Shown piece by piece: positions 1 through 7,240 of a DNA stretch of 12,332 bases. The notes beneath the pieces are model-generated. The model was not told where the DNA came from, ran no database searches, and was given only the letters and a program-made list of their open reading frames with translations. The position numbers and the translations under genes were made by a program. Where the stretch lies: NCBI GenBank assembly GCA_937880065.1, contig CALFMA010000025.1, positions 1 to 12,332 of the forward strand, written 5' to 3'. How positions within the stretch are numbered: position 1 is the first letter of the stretch; the number at the start of each line of letters is the position of its first letter. Source of the stretch: an uncultured Ruminococcus sp. (GTDB lineage Bacteria > Bacillota_A > Clostridia > Oscillospirales > Ruminococcaceae).

Positions 1-72
1 ACTAATAAGAGTCCGAAAGCACAATCACGGCTGGAGATTTACAGGCAAACGAAAAATGCTTTAAAGACGTAA
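1..72 (+). CDS. C-terminal tail of an unidentified protein (partial)
   Basis: Frame 1 is open from the window edge for 23 codons and stops at TAA (70-72). The residues are basic and polar (for example SPKAQSRLEIYRQ) and look like a real protein end, but are too few to name a family. A hairpin begins four bases after the stop, yet the T-run of that hairpin is on the other strand. The tail could also be chance reading through an AT-rich segment. Confidence 0.4.
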   Translation, partial: TNKSPKAQSRLEIYRQTKNALKT

Positions 73-97
73 AAAAGGGACTGTGCGGACAGTCCCT
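71..97 (-). terminator. Intrinsic terminator of the small membrane protein gene
   Basis: A 9-bp perfect stem (76-84 with 89-97) with loop GCGG is followed, on the minus strand, by six T (complement of 71-76). It lies about 30 nt beyond the stop codon of the minus gene ending at 128. On the plus strand no T-run follows, so it would serve the gene ending at 72 only weakly. Confidence 0.8.
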
Positions 98-127
98 GAA
101 TTACAAAATTATGCATTAAAAGCATAT

Positions 128-652
128 TTACCAAAAACAATCTATCATCATCTTAATTTGTGTATAAGCTGCCACGAATATCATTCCAACCTCACATGGG
201 ATGAATAAAATTGAATCTATTCCTTTTCTTTTATTTATACCCACAAAAATTAAAGCAGAACCAAATTCGCTTTTTAGGTATTCTATGTTAGCAAATACAC
301 TTAAAAATGTAAGAAAAATAGAAGAAACACAAAAGAGAAAGCAGAAAATCAAAGCAAATACCTTATGCCATCCTAAAGCAATATGAATAGTAGTCGCAAC
401 AGCGACAAGTGTTGTATACATTTTATTGATATGGTATATATATCCAAGATTATATTTTTTATGCTGTTCTGTATACCAAAGTTGATCAAGTTTCTTGTTT
501 CGCAAAATTTTTTCGATTTTCTTCATCATACTTTTCCCGATTTTGAATTTTCGTCTAAGATACTCAGGAATAATAGACCTAAATTGTATGTAAAAAATGA
601 GAGAAAAAGCAATGAATATAAATGTAGTAAAATAGTATAGCACTGTACTCAC
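128..652 (-). CDS. Small multi-pass membrane protein, function unknown
   Basis: 174 residues with about four hydrophobic segments: near 3-23, 80-95, 97-120 and 147-167. A strongly basic stretch (about 33-68) follows the first segment and would be cytoplasmic. I recognise no family and see no catalytic motif. Two GTG starts are possible: 652, only one base after a GGAG (complement of 654-657), and codon 4 (643), ten bases after it. The second spacing is more usual, so the real protein may lack the first three residues. The gene is monocistronic, with its own extended -10 promoter upstream and a terminator about 30 nt downstream. The overlapping plus-strand frames are shadows. Confidence 0.6.
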   Translation of the reverse strand: MSTVLYYFTTFIFIAFSLIFYIQFRSIIPEYLRRKFKIGKSMMKKIEKILRNKKLDQLWYTEQHKKYNLGYIYHINKMYTTLVAVATTIHIALGWHKVFALIFCFLFCVSSIFLTFLSVFANIEYLKSEFGSALIFVGINKRKGIDSILFIPCEVGMIFVAAYTQIKMMIDCFW

Positions 653-697
653 GCTCCGATGACTGAATTTAATTTGATTTGTTCTTATTTACTATCT

Positions 698-726
698 ATT
701 ATACCACATCCAACCATATATTTCAA
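698..726 (-). promoter_or_regulatory. Vegetative promoter for the small membrane protein gene
   Basis: On the minus strand TTGAAA (721-726), a 17-bp spacer and TATAAT (698-703) form a near-consensus sigma-A promoter. A TG one base upstream of the -10 makes it an extended -10. Predicted start of transcription is near 690, giving a leader of about 40 nt. Confidence 0.75.
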
Positions 727-802
727 GGAGGTACACCCCAATTTTAATTATAGGCTGTAATAGCAACTTCAACTAATATAAACATTGTAGCAATTTCAGA
801 CA

Positions 803-1704
803 TTAGTGATGTTCTGAACTGAATTCCAGAACGTCTCCATTTACCGCATCAATAGTATACTCGTATTCAATAGTTCCGTAATAAAAGTCGATATCATACT
901 CAGAACTTCTATCATCGTTTTCAAGTTTTGCCTTTGAGAAGCTTACATTATCTACTGTTAGTCCTGCATGATTTAACGCAATTTCTTTTGCTGTATCAAT
1001 ACCGATGTATTTTTCAGCAGAATTCACTTCTGCTGATGAATTGTCAGTCTGAATGCGGAAAATATAAGTATTACGTTCTCTTATTGTTCCGTCAACTGCG
1101 TTAATTTCATAATCATACTCTGTATCAGCGGAATAAAACTCGATATCATAAACTTGCCTGCGGTTCTCGCAGTCAAGCTTGGTTTTTGTAAACGTAACTG
1201 CATTTTCTTCAAGTCCTGCATCTGAAAGTGCCGCTTTTTTTGCCTCATCAAGAGATATTATCGTATCTTGAACAGTCTCGGCTGCATCCTCACGCACCTT
1301 GGGTTGTTGAGAAACAGTTTCGTTTTTTTGTCATTGTCAGAAGTTCGTTTATATGAGCTTTCATTTTCTGCGGATATATTTGTAAGCGGTTGACCATCTG
1401 TATCTCTTGATAAAATATCTCCATCTTTCGCAAGAATCAGATATTCATATTCAGTACCATTGCTGTAAAAATCAACCTCATAACGGAATATGCCGTCCTC
1501 GAAATCAAGTTCGGAACGTAAAGCAGATACCTGTGAAACATTAAGACCTGCATCGCTGAGAGCAGCTTTTTCAGCATTATCTTTTCCGACAAGTGAATTT
1601 TTCAATATAACTGCCGGAACGGTAACAACTGTTCCTAAAACAACAGCAGTAATGCACAGAGTAGAGATAACTGCTTTTTTGGGAGTATTAAAGAATTTTT
1701 TCAT
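803..1704 (-). pseudogene. Membrane-anchored protein with three PepSY-like repeats, split by a frameshift
   Basis: A single gene read in two frames. The first part (1704 to about 1323) encodes a basic N-terminus (MKKFFNTPKK), one hydrophobic anchor or signal segment (about residues 11-34) and a first PepSY-like unit. The second part (about 1329 to 803) continues with two more. Each unit repeats the pattern ALSDAGL...V....L...R..YDIDFY....EYEY.I.A.DG.I. The break falls in a run of seven A on the coding strand (complement of 1323-1329). Adding one A restores exactly 301 codons including the stop, with no other defect. The start at 1704 has AGGAG eight bases upstream; the longer TTG-initiated frame begins inside that ribosome site. 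PepSY proteins act outside the cytoplasmic membrane and often sit beside two-component systems, as here. It could be a sequencing error, a recent pseudogene, or a gene rescued by slippage. Confidence 0.8.
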
Positions 1705-1755
1705 AGAATTCTCTCCTTTCAATATTCGGGTAAAGTGTTTGTTTTCCTTACTGTA

Positions 1756-1761
1756 ATTATA
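1756..1761 (-). promoter_or_regulatory. -10 box of the PepSY gene promoter
   Basis: TATAAT on the minus strand, about 50 bp upstream of the start codon at 1704. No good -35 hexamer occurs at 16-18 bp; the place is taken by paired direct repeats. That suggests an activator-dependent promoter. Confidence 0.55.
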
Positions 1762-1773
1762 GTATAATATCCA

Positions 1774-1791
1774 AACATTAAAGGAACATTA
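1774..1791 (-). promoter_or_regulatory. Candidate response-regulator operator (11-bp-period direct repeat)
   Basis: Two identical 7-bp direct repeats, TAATGTT on the minus strand, lie at 1774-1780 and 1785-1791 and are separated by 4 bp. This is the half-site spacing known for OmpR/PhoB-family regulators. The pair covers the -35 position of the PepSY promoter and lies just after the kinase gene stop codon. The adjacent response regulator is the natural candidate to bind it; that is inference. Confidence 0.5.
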
Positions 1792-1807
1792 GAATTTATG
1801 ATAATTT

Positions 1808-3208
1808 TCAAATTTTAAAAATTATAGAAAAAGTACTGCCATTTCCTACCTCAGAAGCAACCTCAACTTTGCCGTTGTGATATTCCGCTATCTCTTTGAC
1901 CATTGCAAGTCCAAGTCCCGTACCCTCAGAGCTTCTTGCGCTATCTCCTCTGTAAAAGCGTTCAAAAATCTGCTTCTGACGGTCGGCAGGAATACCGATT
2001 CCGTCATCGATTACGCTCAGCACAATGCCGTTATTATTATTTAAACACACCTCAATATTGCCGTTTTCTTTTCCGTACCGATAGGCATTGCTAATTAAAT
2101 TCACCAGCAGACGTGAAAGAAGCATCTGATTTCCGCTGATTGAGATATCAGGCTCAATTTTCTTTGTGAGAGTAATATTTTTATCCCGAAGCAAAGCCAT
2201 ATCCTCGCATACATCTTCTACAATGCTACTGAAGTTCAGCTTTTCCTTAGAATAGCTGCTATGATTTCTCTCAAGACGTGCAAAACAAAGCATATCATCA
2301 ATCAGACGTGTCATTTTTCCGCCTTGTCGTCTGATAACTGTCAGTGCATCTGTATATTCTTCGGGTGTCCTCGTTTCTTCAAGAGTATATTCACATTGTG
2401 CCATGATAACCGACATAGGTGTACGGAGTTCATGGGAAGCATCCGAGGTAAACTGCTGCTCAGCCTTGAAAGCCTCATCCAGACGGCTGAACATATCGTT
2501 GAAAACATCAGTCAGCTCGTGAAGCTCGTCTGAGCCGCTTCCTATATCTATACGCTTACTCAGATCTTTTCCTTGATTAATCTGCGAAGCAGCCTCTGCA
2601 ATTTTGTGTACAGGCTTCAATGCCCGTGAGGCAATCCAGTAGCCTCCTATAACAGCAAGCAACAACAATGCAGGAAGTGCAAATGCTGAAATACGTACAA
2701 TTGACGCAAGTTGTTGTGTTCCCTGATCTTCCGAAACAATTCCTCTGAGCCATAAGCCCGCTGTGCCGTCAGAGGAAAGTGCACAATCAAAAACGTAGTA
2801 TTTCACACCTTCCGCTTCAACCTTCTGCACTTTACGGTCAGAAAAAACGAGTTTGGATGTTTCATTTGGAATCAAGTTTTCGCCATAGAGAAGCTTACCT
2901 GTTTCCGTATAAAGAGCAGTTGAGATTCCGTTTACTTTGTCAAGAAAATCATCGTCAATTTCAAGATGACCGTTCTCATAAACAATATACTGATCTGCGT
3001 TATGGTCGCTTTCGTTAGAGTCAACATCTTCAAAATATTCAATTTCATCTACATTGTCCTCAACTGTTTCGATGAGATTATCCTGAATAGTTTTCTGTAT
3101 AACAGAGTAGTCAACCCACAAAATAACACCAAAAGTTGCCGCAACAATTAATATCATAATCGCTGAAAACCACGCTGTTATCTTTAATCTGATTGAAATA
3201 TTCTTCAT
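1808..3208 (-). CDS. Sensor histidine kinase, two-component system
   Basis: 466 residues, the usual length for an OmpR-partner kinase. Transmembrane helix 1 (about 10-32) and helix 2 (about 173-195) enclose an extracytoplasmic sensor region of about 140 residues with an acidic stretch (EYFEDVDSNESDHNAD, from about 57). A HAMP linker (about 196-248) precedes HisKA with the phospho-acceptor H259 in SHELRTP. The ATPase domain keeps its N box (N374 region), G1 box (DDGIGIP, 401-407), F box (ERFYRGD, 416-422) and G2 box (GTGLGLAM, 429-436), so it should be active. The ATG overlaps the stop of the response-regulator gene by 4 bp (ATGA), implying translational coupling. The ligand is unknown; the acidic sensor might suit a cation or cationic peptide, but that is speculation. 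Next downstream is the PepSY gene. Confidence 0.95.
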   Translation of the reverse strand: MKNISIRLKITAWFSAIMILIVAATFGVILWVDYSVIQKTIQDNLIETVEDNVDEIEYFEDVDSNESDHNADQYIVYENGHLEIDDDFLDKVNGISTALYTETGKLLYGENLIPNETSKLVFSDRKVQKVEAEGVKYYVFDCALSSDGTAGLWLRGIVSEDQGTQQLASIVRISAFALPALLLLAVIGGYWIASRALKPVHKIAEAASQINQGKDLSKRIDIGSGSDELHELTDVFNDMFSRLDEAFKAEQQFTSDASHELRTPMSVIMAQCEYTLEETRTPEEYTDALTVIRRQGGKMTRLIDDMLCFARLERNHSSYSKEKLNFSSIVEDVCEDMALLRDKNITLTKKIEPDISISGNQMLLSRLLVNLISNAYRYGKENGNIEVCLNNNNGIVLSVIDDGIGIPADRQKQIFERFYRGDSARSSEGTGLGLAMVKEIAEYHNGKVEVASEVGNGSTFSIIFKI

Positions 3209-3879
3209 ACCTTTTCCTTTATTACATAGCCGCTTCCACGAACCGTGTGAATAAGCTTATTTGCTGAGTTCCCGTCTATTTTCTTGCGTAGATAGCTGAT
3301 GTAAACATCAACTACATTTGTACCGCCCTCATATTCAAAATTCCATATATGGTTTTCAATTTTTTCACGGGAGAGTACAATTCCCCGATTACGCATAAGA
3401 TACGCAAGAAGCTTGTATTCCTTTGCAGAAAGCTCTATTTCCTGCTCTCCCCGTCTTACAGTTCGGGAACCTGTATCCATAATAAGATCAGCTACCTGCA
3501 GAATATTATCGGTCATTCCAAAGGTTTTGCGTGTCATTGCTCTGATACGTGCCATAAGTTCTTCAAATGAAAACGGTTTCACAAGATAGTCATTTGCACC
3601 GCTGTCAAGTCCCTTAACCTTATCAGCAATGGAATCCCTTGCAGTAAGGAAAAGTACAGGCGTGTTTTTTCCTTGTTTTCTAATGTGACTTAACACACCG
3701 AAGCCGTCGGTATGAGGCATCATTATATCAAGAATTACCGCATCATATTCAGCAGCATCAAGATATTCAATAGCCTCGTTTCCGTCAAAGCAACTGTCCA
3801 CAGAATACCCGTCTGCAGAAAGCTTTTTAGTAATGATTGAATTCAGATCTCGTTCGTCTTCTGCAATCAATATCCGCAT
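3205..3879 (-). CDS. OmpR/PhoB-family response regulator
   Basis: 224 residues. The receiver domain (1 to about 115) has the acidic pair E7/D8, phospho-acceptor D51 in VILDIMMP, T79 and K101. The winged-helix DNA-binding domain (about 127-222) has typical landmarks: LSAKEYKLLAYLMRNRG, the recognition helix around VVDVYISYLRKKI, and the final wing VRGSGYVI. I place the start at the ATG at 3879, six bases after AGAGGTG. The GTG-initiated frame at 3888 starts within that ribosome site and would add only three residues. It is the first gene of the pair and is coupled to the kinase by ATGA. An 8-bp inverted repeat upstream may be its operator. Confidence 0.95.
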   Translation of the reverse strand: MRILIAEDERDLNSIITKKLSADGYSVDSCFDGNEAIEYLDAAEYDAVILDIMMPHTDGFGVLSHIRKQGKNTPVLFLTARDSIADKVKGLDSGANDYLVKPFSFEELMARIRAMTRKTFGMTDNILQVADLIMDTGSRTVRRGEQEIELSAKEYKLLAYLMRNRGIVLSREKIENHIWNFEYEGGTNVVDVYISYLRKKIDGNSANKLIHTVRGSGYVIKEKV

Positions 3880-3908
3880 TTGTTTCACCTCTATTTATAA
3901 ACTCACCA

Positions 3909-3937
3909 AGTATATTTACTATGTTATATTAACATAG
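3909..3937 (-). promoter_or_regulatory. Putative promoter and dyad operator of the two-component operon
   Basis: A perfect inverted repeat, CTATGTTA-TAT-TAACATAG (3919-3937), covers the -35 position relative to a possible -10 TATACT (3909-3914, minus strand), with no good -35 hexamer. The start codon is about 30 bp further on. A dimeric regulator binding site is the simple reading. The half-sites differ from the direct repeats ahead of the PepSY gene, so a different regulator is possible. Confidence 0.4.
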
Positions 3938-3969
3938 CAAGATAATGTGGCAGTGATAATTTCGTTTCA

Positions 3970-4104
3970 TTAAGCCCTATATTGCACTGATAAGCTTATA
4001 AGATACGTCATCCCAACCTGTCTTACGCCTTTTATCAGCAGATATTTTGTTCCTTTATTCTTCTTCAATTCCAGAAGTATGTCATACATGTTTCTTTTAA
4101 GCAT
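3970..4104 (-). pseudogene. Relic of an AAA_14/DUF4143-type ATPase N-terminus
   Basis: An ATG at 4104 behind a GAGGG ribosome site opens a 44-codon frame ending in TAA. It begins MLKRNMYDILLELKKNKG and then has LLIKGVRQVGMTYLI. Members of the AAA_14/DUF4143 ATPases, common in Clostridia, start the same way and continue with a GxRQVGKT Walker A. Here the invariant lysine is a methionine (ATG where AAG is expected) and the normal protein of roughly 400 residues stops soon after. A TATAAT (4125-4130, minus strand) lies just upstream. The frame is too short for the remnant to be functional as an ATPase. The identification rests on my recall of the family N-terminus. Confidence 0.55.
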
Positions 4105-4153
4105 AATAAACCCTCACTTTCAATATTATATTTACCAGCCAAAATCAAGGGTT

Positions 4154-4226
4154 ATGCATAAAATAGGATATTGAAAAATTAAAATAATGCATATTTTATG
4201 ATGTTGATTTTTCAGTATTATGCATA
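4154..4226. repeat. Three ATGCATA repeats at exact 33-bp intervals
   Basis: The 7-mer ATGCATA occurs at 4154-4160, 4187-4193 and 4220-4226. The starts are exactly 33 bp apart, about three helical turns. The copies extend to TTATGCATA, TAATGCATA and TTATGCATA and are nearly self-complementary. The stretch is very AT-rich. The middle copy can form a weak all-AT hairpin (4181-4197) followed on the minus strand by T-rich sequence, so it may help end the gene stopping at 4232. Confidence 0.5.
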
Positions 4227-4231
4227 TTTTT

Positions 4232-4669
4232 CTAATTTTGTCCTATTATTACAGCAATCAACGCATTTTCAAAATCACGATTTTGCTGTTCTGTACGTTT
4301 AGGCAAACCCTTGGTACGTCCACCGCTTCTGCGTATTTTTGCTGATATTGCACGAAATTCGAGAAGCCCTTGTATATTGCACTCGGTATATCTTTTCCCG
4401 TCCTGATTTAATACAATTGCCTTTTTGCTAAGGCACATTGCCGCTAAACCATAATCCTGAGTTACGGCTATATCTCCCTCGCTTATAAGATTAACAAGCC
4501 GAAAATCTACGCAGTCAGCTCCTTTGCTGACAATTATTGTTTCTGCTCCGTCACGATATATGCTGTGTGCTGTATCGCAAATTATTGTACATTTTACACC
4601 GTGTTTTACCGCTGTTTTTACAGCAATATCTGTTACAGGACAGCCGTCTGCGTCTATAAAAATTTTCAT
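4232..4669 (-). CDS. YaiI/YqxD (UPF0178, DUF188) family protein
   Basis: 145 residues from the ATG at 4669, normal for this family. It opens with the hallmark MKIFIDADGCPV and retains the conserved VTQDYGLAA and FENAL segments. The family is widespread in bacteria and is considered a PIN-like fold with clustered aspartates (D6, D8 here), suggesting a metal-dependent nuclease, but its role is not established. The frame could also begin at a TTG two codons earlier. The ribosome site is poor (GGG about ten bases upstream). It follows the 428-residue gene after 57 bp without an obvious terminator, so it is probably translated from the same transcript. Confidence 0.9.
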   Translation of the reverse strand: MKIFIDADGCPVTDIAVKTAVKHGVKCTIICDTAHSIYRDGAETIIVSKGADCVDFRLVNLISEGDIAVTQDYGLAAMCLSKKAIVLNQDGKRYTECNIQGLLEFRAISAKIRRSGGRTKGLPKRTEQQNRDFENALIAVIIGQN

Positions 4670-4726
4670 ATTCAATCAACCCATAATTATTTCAGAATCA
4701 AAATATTGCTCCTGAAACAAAACCTT

Positions 4727-6013
4727 CTAAGATTCTTCTACATCTTCCCAATAATCCTTGGCAATGTCAGCAAGGTACTCTGTGTCTTCTATTACGAATT
4801 TCATACATAGTTCTTCTGTTTCTTTGCTTTTGAAATTAATCAGATATTTTAACGCCGTACCTATCACCTGCTGTGTTTCAACACTTACAGGCAAATTCAC
4901 GAATTTCTTTAAGATAGGCTCAATTTGTTTCAGATTATGACGATATAGGAAATGCATAAGCATCTGGGCGTAATATCCGGGATTCTCCTGTTTAAGAATA
5001 TGCTTATAAATCTCATCTTCTGTCATATCAGCAACTTTATCATATCTTAAAACTGATTCTGCCGCATATTGCTCTGCTGTGGGATAAAATTTTACGCTCT
5101 CTTTGTAGAAATCCTCCCACTCACGCTCAATAAATCTTCCTTCGCCTAACTCTGCGTTATATACGGGATTGGTATTGTTTTTAGATATTATATTTTTTAT
5201 AATTTTCATACACAATACCTTTGCTATGCCTTTGATTTCATTAAGATTAATCCGCATATTTTCATCACAATAGCCGAAACCAAAATATAAATTTTCAAGT
5301 CTTCCACCTAATCTACCAGGTGTAATCATTATTGTATCAAGAGGCTTATGTAATCTTGCAGCAGCACAAGCTTTATGATGTCCGTCAAGCAAAGCACTCA
5401 TTCCACTCATAGCGTTATACGCTATAGCACGAGGAGTATTTTCCGATTGGCTGAACATTTCCATATAATGCTGAACACGACTCTCATCATATTTGTCGGG
5501 AGATTGAGTTGGATAAAGAAATACACCGTCGATATTTGCCATTTCATAAAGCTCTGAAATGTAATATGCATCTGTGAAAGCATCGTAATATTCAAGCTTA
5601 TTTGAAACATCCCAGAAGAAATTACCCTCGCCGTCTGTAGGAAATGTTTTTGTATCTCTGATAAGATATACTCCGTCCTTAAAAAGCCCGATTAACGGTT
5701 TTATCACCTCGATTAAGCTTTCCAAATCTGTAAAACCACCGTTGATATAATCGGAAATTTCAAGCAGATCCGAACAATTTGCATTATCAATCCCATACCC
5801 TGCTGCAAGTAATCCACAGCAAGTCGGGCAATAACTTGGCGACATCTGCACTATAGGAATTTCATTAAGCGTCATCACCATTGGTATAGTCATGTCATCC
5901 TTATTTTCCTCTTTTGAAAGTCGCTGACATTTCAATGCTGCTTTTGCACCTGTTACTAATATAATTATTCCGTTTTCTGTTCGTCTTAATATAGTTATCT
6001 TCGCTTTGTTCAT
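4727..6013 (-). CDS. Unknown protein with CxxCC and DGHHK motifs
   Basis: 428 residues from the ATG at 6013, which has GAGGGG 11 bases upstream; a TTG seven codons earlier lies inside that region and is less likely. No signal peptide or membrane helix is evident. Near residues 62-66 there is a CPTCC cluster that could bind a metal. At about 210-214 is ALLDGHHK followed by an alanine-rich helix (ACAAARL), reminiscent of the DGHHR segment of some ParB-like/sulfiredoxin-fold proteins. The C-terminal 150 residues look helical, perhaps HEAT-like. I cannot assign a function. A strong promoter sits just upstream and a YaiI-type gene 57 bp downstream. Confidence 0.8.
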   Translation of the reverse strand: MNKAKITILRRTENGIIILVTGAKAALKCQRLSKEENKDDMTIPMVMTLNEIPIVQMSPSYCPTCCGLLAAGYGIDNANCSDLLEISDYINGGFTDLESLIEVIKPLIGLFKDGVYLIRDTKTFPTDGEGNFFWDVSNKLEYYDAFTDAYYISELYEMANIDGVFLYPTQSPDKYDESRVQHYMEMFSQSENTPRAIAYNAMSGMSALLDGHHKACAAARLHKPLDTIMITPGRLGGRLENLYFGFGYCDENMRINLNEIKGIAKVLCMKIIKNIISKNNTNPVYNAELGEGRFIEREWEDFYKESVKFYPTAEQYAAESVLRYDKVADMTEDEIYKHILKQENPGYYAQMLMHFLYRHNLKQIEPILKKFVNLPVSVETQQVIGTALKYLINFKSKETEELCMKFVIEDTEYLADIAKDYWEDVEES

Positions 6014-6055
6014 TGTAATTTTTGCCCCTCGCAAAATTTAAATATTGTTTAACTC

Positions 6056-6084
6056 ATTATATCATATCTAAACTTCAAAATCAA
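6056..6084 (-). promoter_or_regulatory. Extended -10 promoter for the 6013-4232 gene pair
   Basis: On the minus strand TTGATT (6079-6084), a 17-bp spacer and TATAAT (6056-6061), preceded by TGA (extended -10). Transcription should begin near 6048, about 35 bp before the start codon. The block from here through the adjoining terminator recurs at 8934-8984. Confidence 0.8.
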
Positions 6085-6106
6085 TATTTTTAAGAAAAAT
6101 CGGGGC
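6056..6106. repeat. Promoter-terminator repeat, copy 1
   Basis: Ungapped alignment with 8934-8984 gives 42 of 51 identical bases. It spans the leftward promoter and the first arm of the neighbouring terminator. Confidence 0.6.
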
Positions 6107-6118
6107 ATAAAGCCCCGA
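6092..6118 (-). terminator. Intrinsic terminator of the LRR-nitroreductase operon
   Basis: A 7-bp GC-rich stem TCGGGGC/GCCCCGA (6100-6106 with 6112-6118), loop of five, then ATTTTTCTT on the minus strand. It lies just past the nitroreductase stop and immediately before the next promoter. Confidence 0.9.
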
Positions 6119-6126
6119 CGCAAATG

Positions 6127-6645
6127 TTATTCTACAAAATAGACATAGTTTTCTTTTCTCGGTGATGCAGGAGCAGGCTCTGTCTGTGCATAACCTAAAA
6201 TGCAGTGACCGATACCCTCGTAATCCCCTGTAATACCAAGTGAAGCGAGAATTTCTTTACCCTCGGCAGTTTCAAATTCTTCCTTTGCACGATGAATCCA
6301 GCAGCTGTCAACTCCGTAAGCGTGAGCGGCAAGCATGAGATTTCCCATAACAAGACTACCGTCGTAAAGGTAGGTAGGCATAGATTTATCAGCAAGTACT
6401 ATAAGTACAACCGGTGCACCGTAAAAAAGATCTGCATCAGTTCCCATAATTCTTGCATTCATTGCAGAAAGTCTGTCACGAAGCTCCTTGTTTGTGACAG
6501 CTATAATTATAGGTGACTGTCTGTTCATTCCTGTTGCGGCATATGTACCTGCCTCGGCTATCTTCTTGATAATCTCCTTTGGTACCATATCCGACTTATA
6601 GGCTCTTACGCTTCTTCTTGTAAGCATGTTTTCAATTGCGGTCAT
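6127..6645 (-). CDS. Nitroreductase-family FMN-dependent oxidoreductase
   Basis: 172 residues, typical of short nitroreductase-fold enzymes. These are homodimeric FMN proteins that reduce nitro or quinone groups with NAD(P)H; the substrate here is unknown. The N-terminal signature is present: MLTRRSVRAYKSD, then AGTYAATGMNRQSP (phosphate-binding and FMN-contact regions), GAPVVLIVLAD in the centre, and the AAHAYGVDSCWI helix before the C-terminal GYAQTEPAP. I choose the ATG at 6645, nine bases after GGAGG. An upstream extension to 6723 would run into the preceding gene and lacks a ribosome site. It is the last gene of the operon, 25 bp after its neighbour and directly before the terminator. 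Confidence 0.92.
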   Translation of the reverse strand: MTAIENMLTRRSVRAYKSDMVPKEIIKKIAEAGTYAATGMNRQSPIIIAVTNKELRDRLSAMNARIMGTDADLFYGAPVVLIVLADKSMPTYLYDGSLVMGNLMLAAHAYGVDSCWIHRAKEEFETAEGKEILASLGITGDYEGIGHCILGYAQTEPAPASPRKENYVYFVE

Positions 6646-6670
6646 TTGTTTTTTCCTCCATAAATGCTTT

Positions 6671-7210
6671 TTAATTAATATATCCGCAGAACCCTGCAAA
6701 TTCTCCGGCAAGTTCAACGCCATTGGCTCGTATATTCTGCTCGCCTATCTCATAATAATATTCCAGTTCGTGTATAAGTACAGGTATTTCACGCCCAAAT
6801 GTTTCTTTGATAAAACCGGAATTATGAAGTTCTCTTACAATTACAACAAGCAATTCTACAAATGCTTTTGTTATTTCCGATTCATATTCTACAGGCGTCG
6901 TATCGCATACCTGACAATAGGCAAAGCCGCTGTCAATTATCCATTGGCGTACAACATCGGCTGTATCATCTTTGCCAAACACAAATTCTTCATTCTGTAA
7001 CCAAAACGCATAGTTCCAGCGTGCTTCTTCCTCATCAGAAGCATATTCAATTTGTTCATTTAAATATGATTCCGTGTTATATCCAACTGTAACAGTAGGA
7101 CGGCAGGGATCATCATTATCATCATAAACATACAGAGAAACTACATATATATCTGCCTCATCCCACGATGCAATTGTTTGCATTATTGATTCTTTAAGCT
7201 GTTCTTTCAT
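6671..7210 (-). CDS. Acidic cytoplasmic protein of unknown function
   Basis: 179 residues, very acidic, with no signal or membrane segment. Features include SWDEADIYVVSLYVYDDNDDP near the N-terminus, a VTVGYNTE segment, and EEARWNYAFWLQNEEFVFG in the middle. The wording resembles proteins I recall as DUF4303-like, some of which lie near toxin or immunity genes, but I cannot confirm that. The ATG at 7210 has GAGG only at about 13 bases, so the start or its efficiency is uncertain; coupling to the upstream stop 30 bp away may help. Middle gene of the LRR-nitroreductase operon. Confidence 0.75.
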   Translation of the reverse strand: MKEQLKESIMQTIASWDEADIYVVSLYVYDDNDDPCRPTVTVGYNTESYLNEQIEYASDEEEARWNYAFWLQNEEFVFGKDDTADVVRQWIIDSGFAYCQVCDTTPVEYESEITKAFVELLVVIVRELHNSGFIKETFGREIPVLIHELEYYYEIGEQNIRANGVELAGEFAGFCGYIN

Positions 7211-7240
7211 AAGATCAATACGCCTCTTTTCTATAGTAAT

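Noticed and set aside
383..640. Open frames on the plus strand within the small membrane protein gene.
   Set aside because: Low-complexity shadow of the AT-rich antisense strand; no ribosome site, and the minus gene has its own promoter and terminator.
724..733. Perfect plus-strand AAGGAGGT ribosome-site-like sequence at about 725-732.
   Set aside because: No ATG, GTG or TTG start follows at a workable distance, and the frame nearest to it (ATT) stops after about 11 codons. The bases are better explained by the leftward -35 box at 721-726.
4154..4226. CRISPR array from regularly spaced repeats.
   Set aside because: The repeated unit is only 7-9 bp, with three copies and no cas genes.
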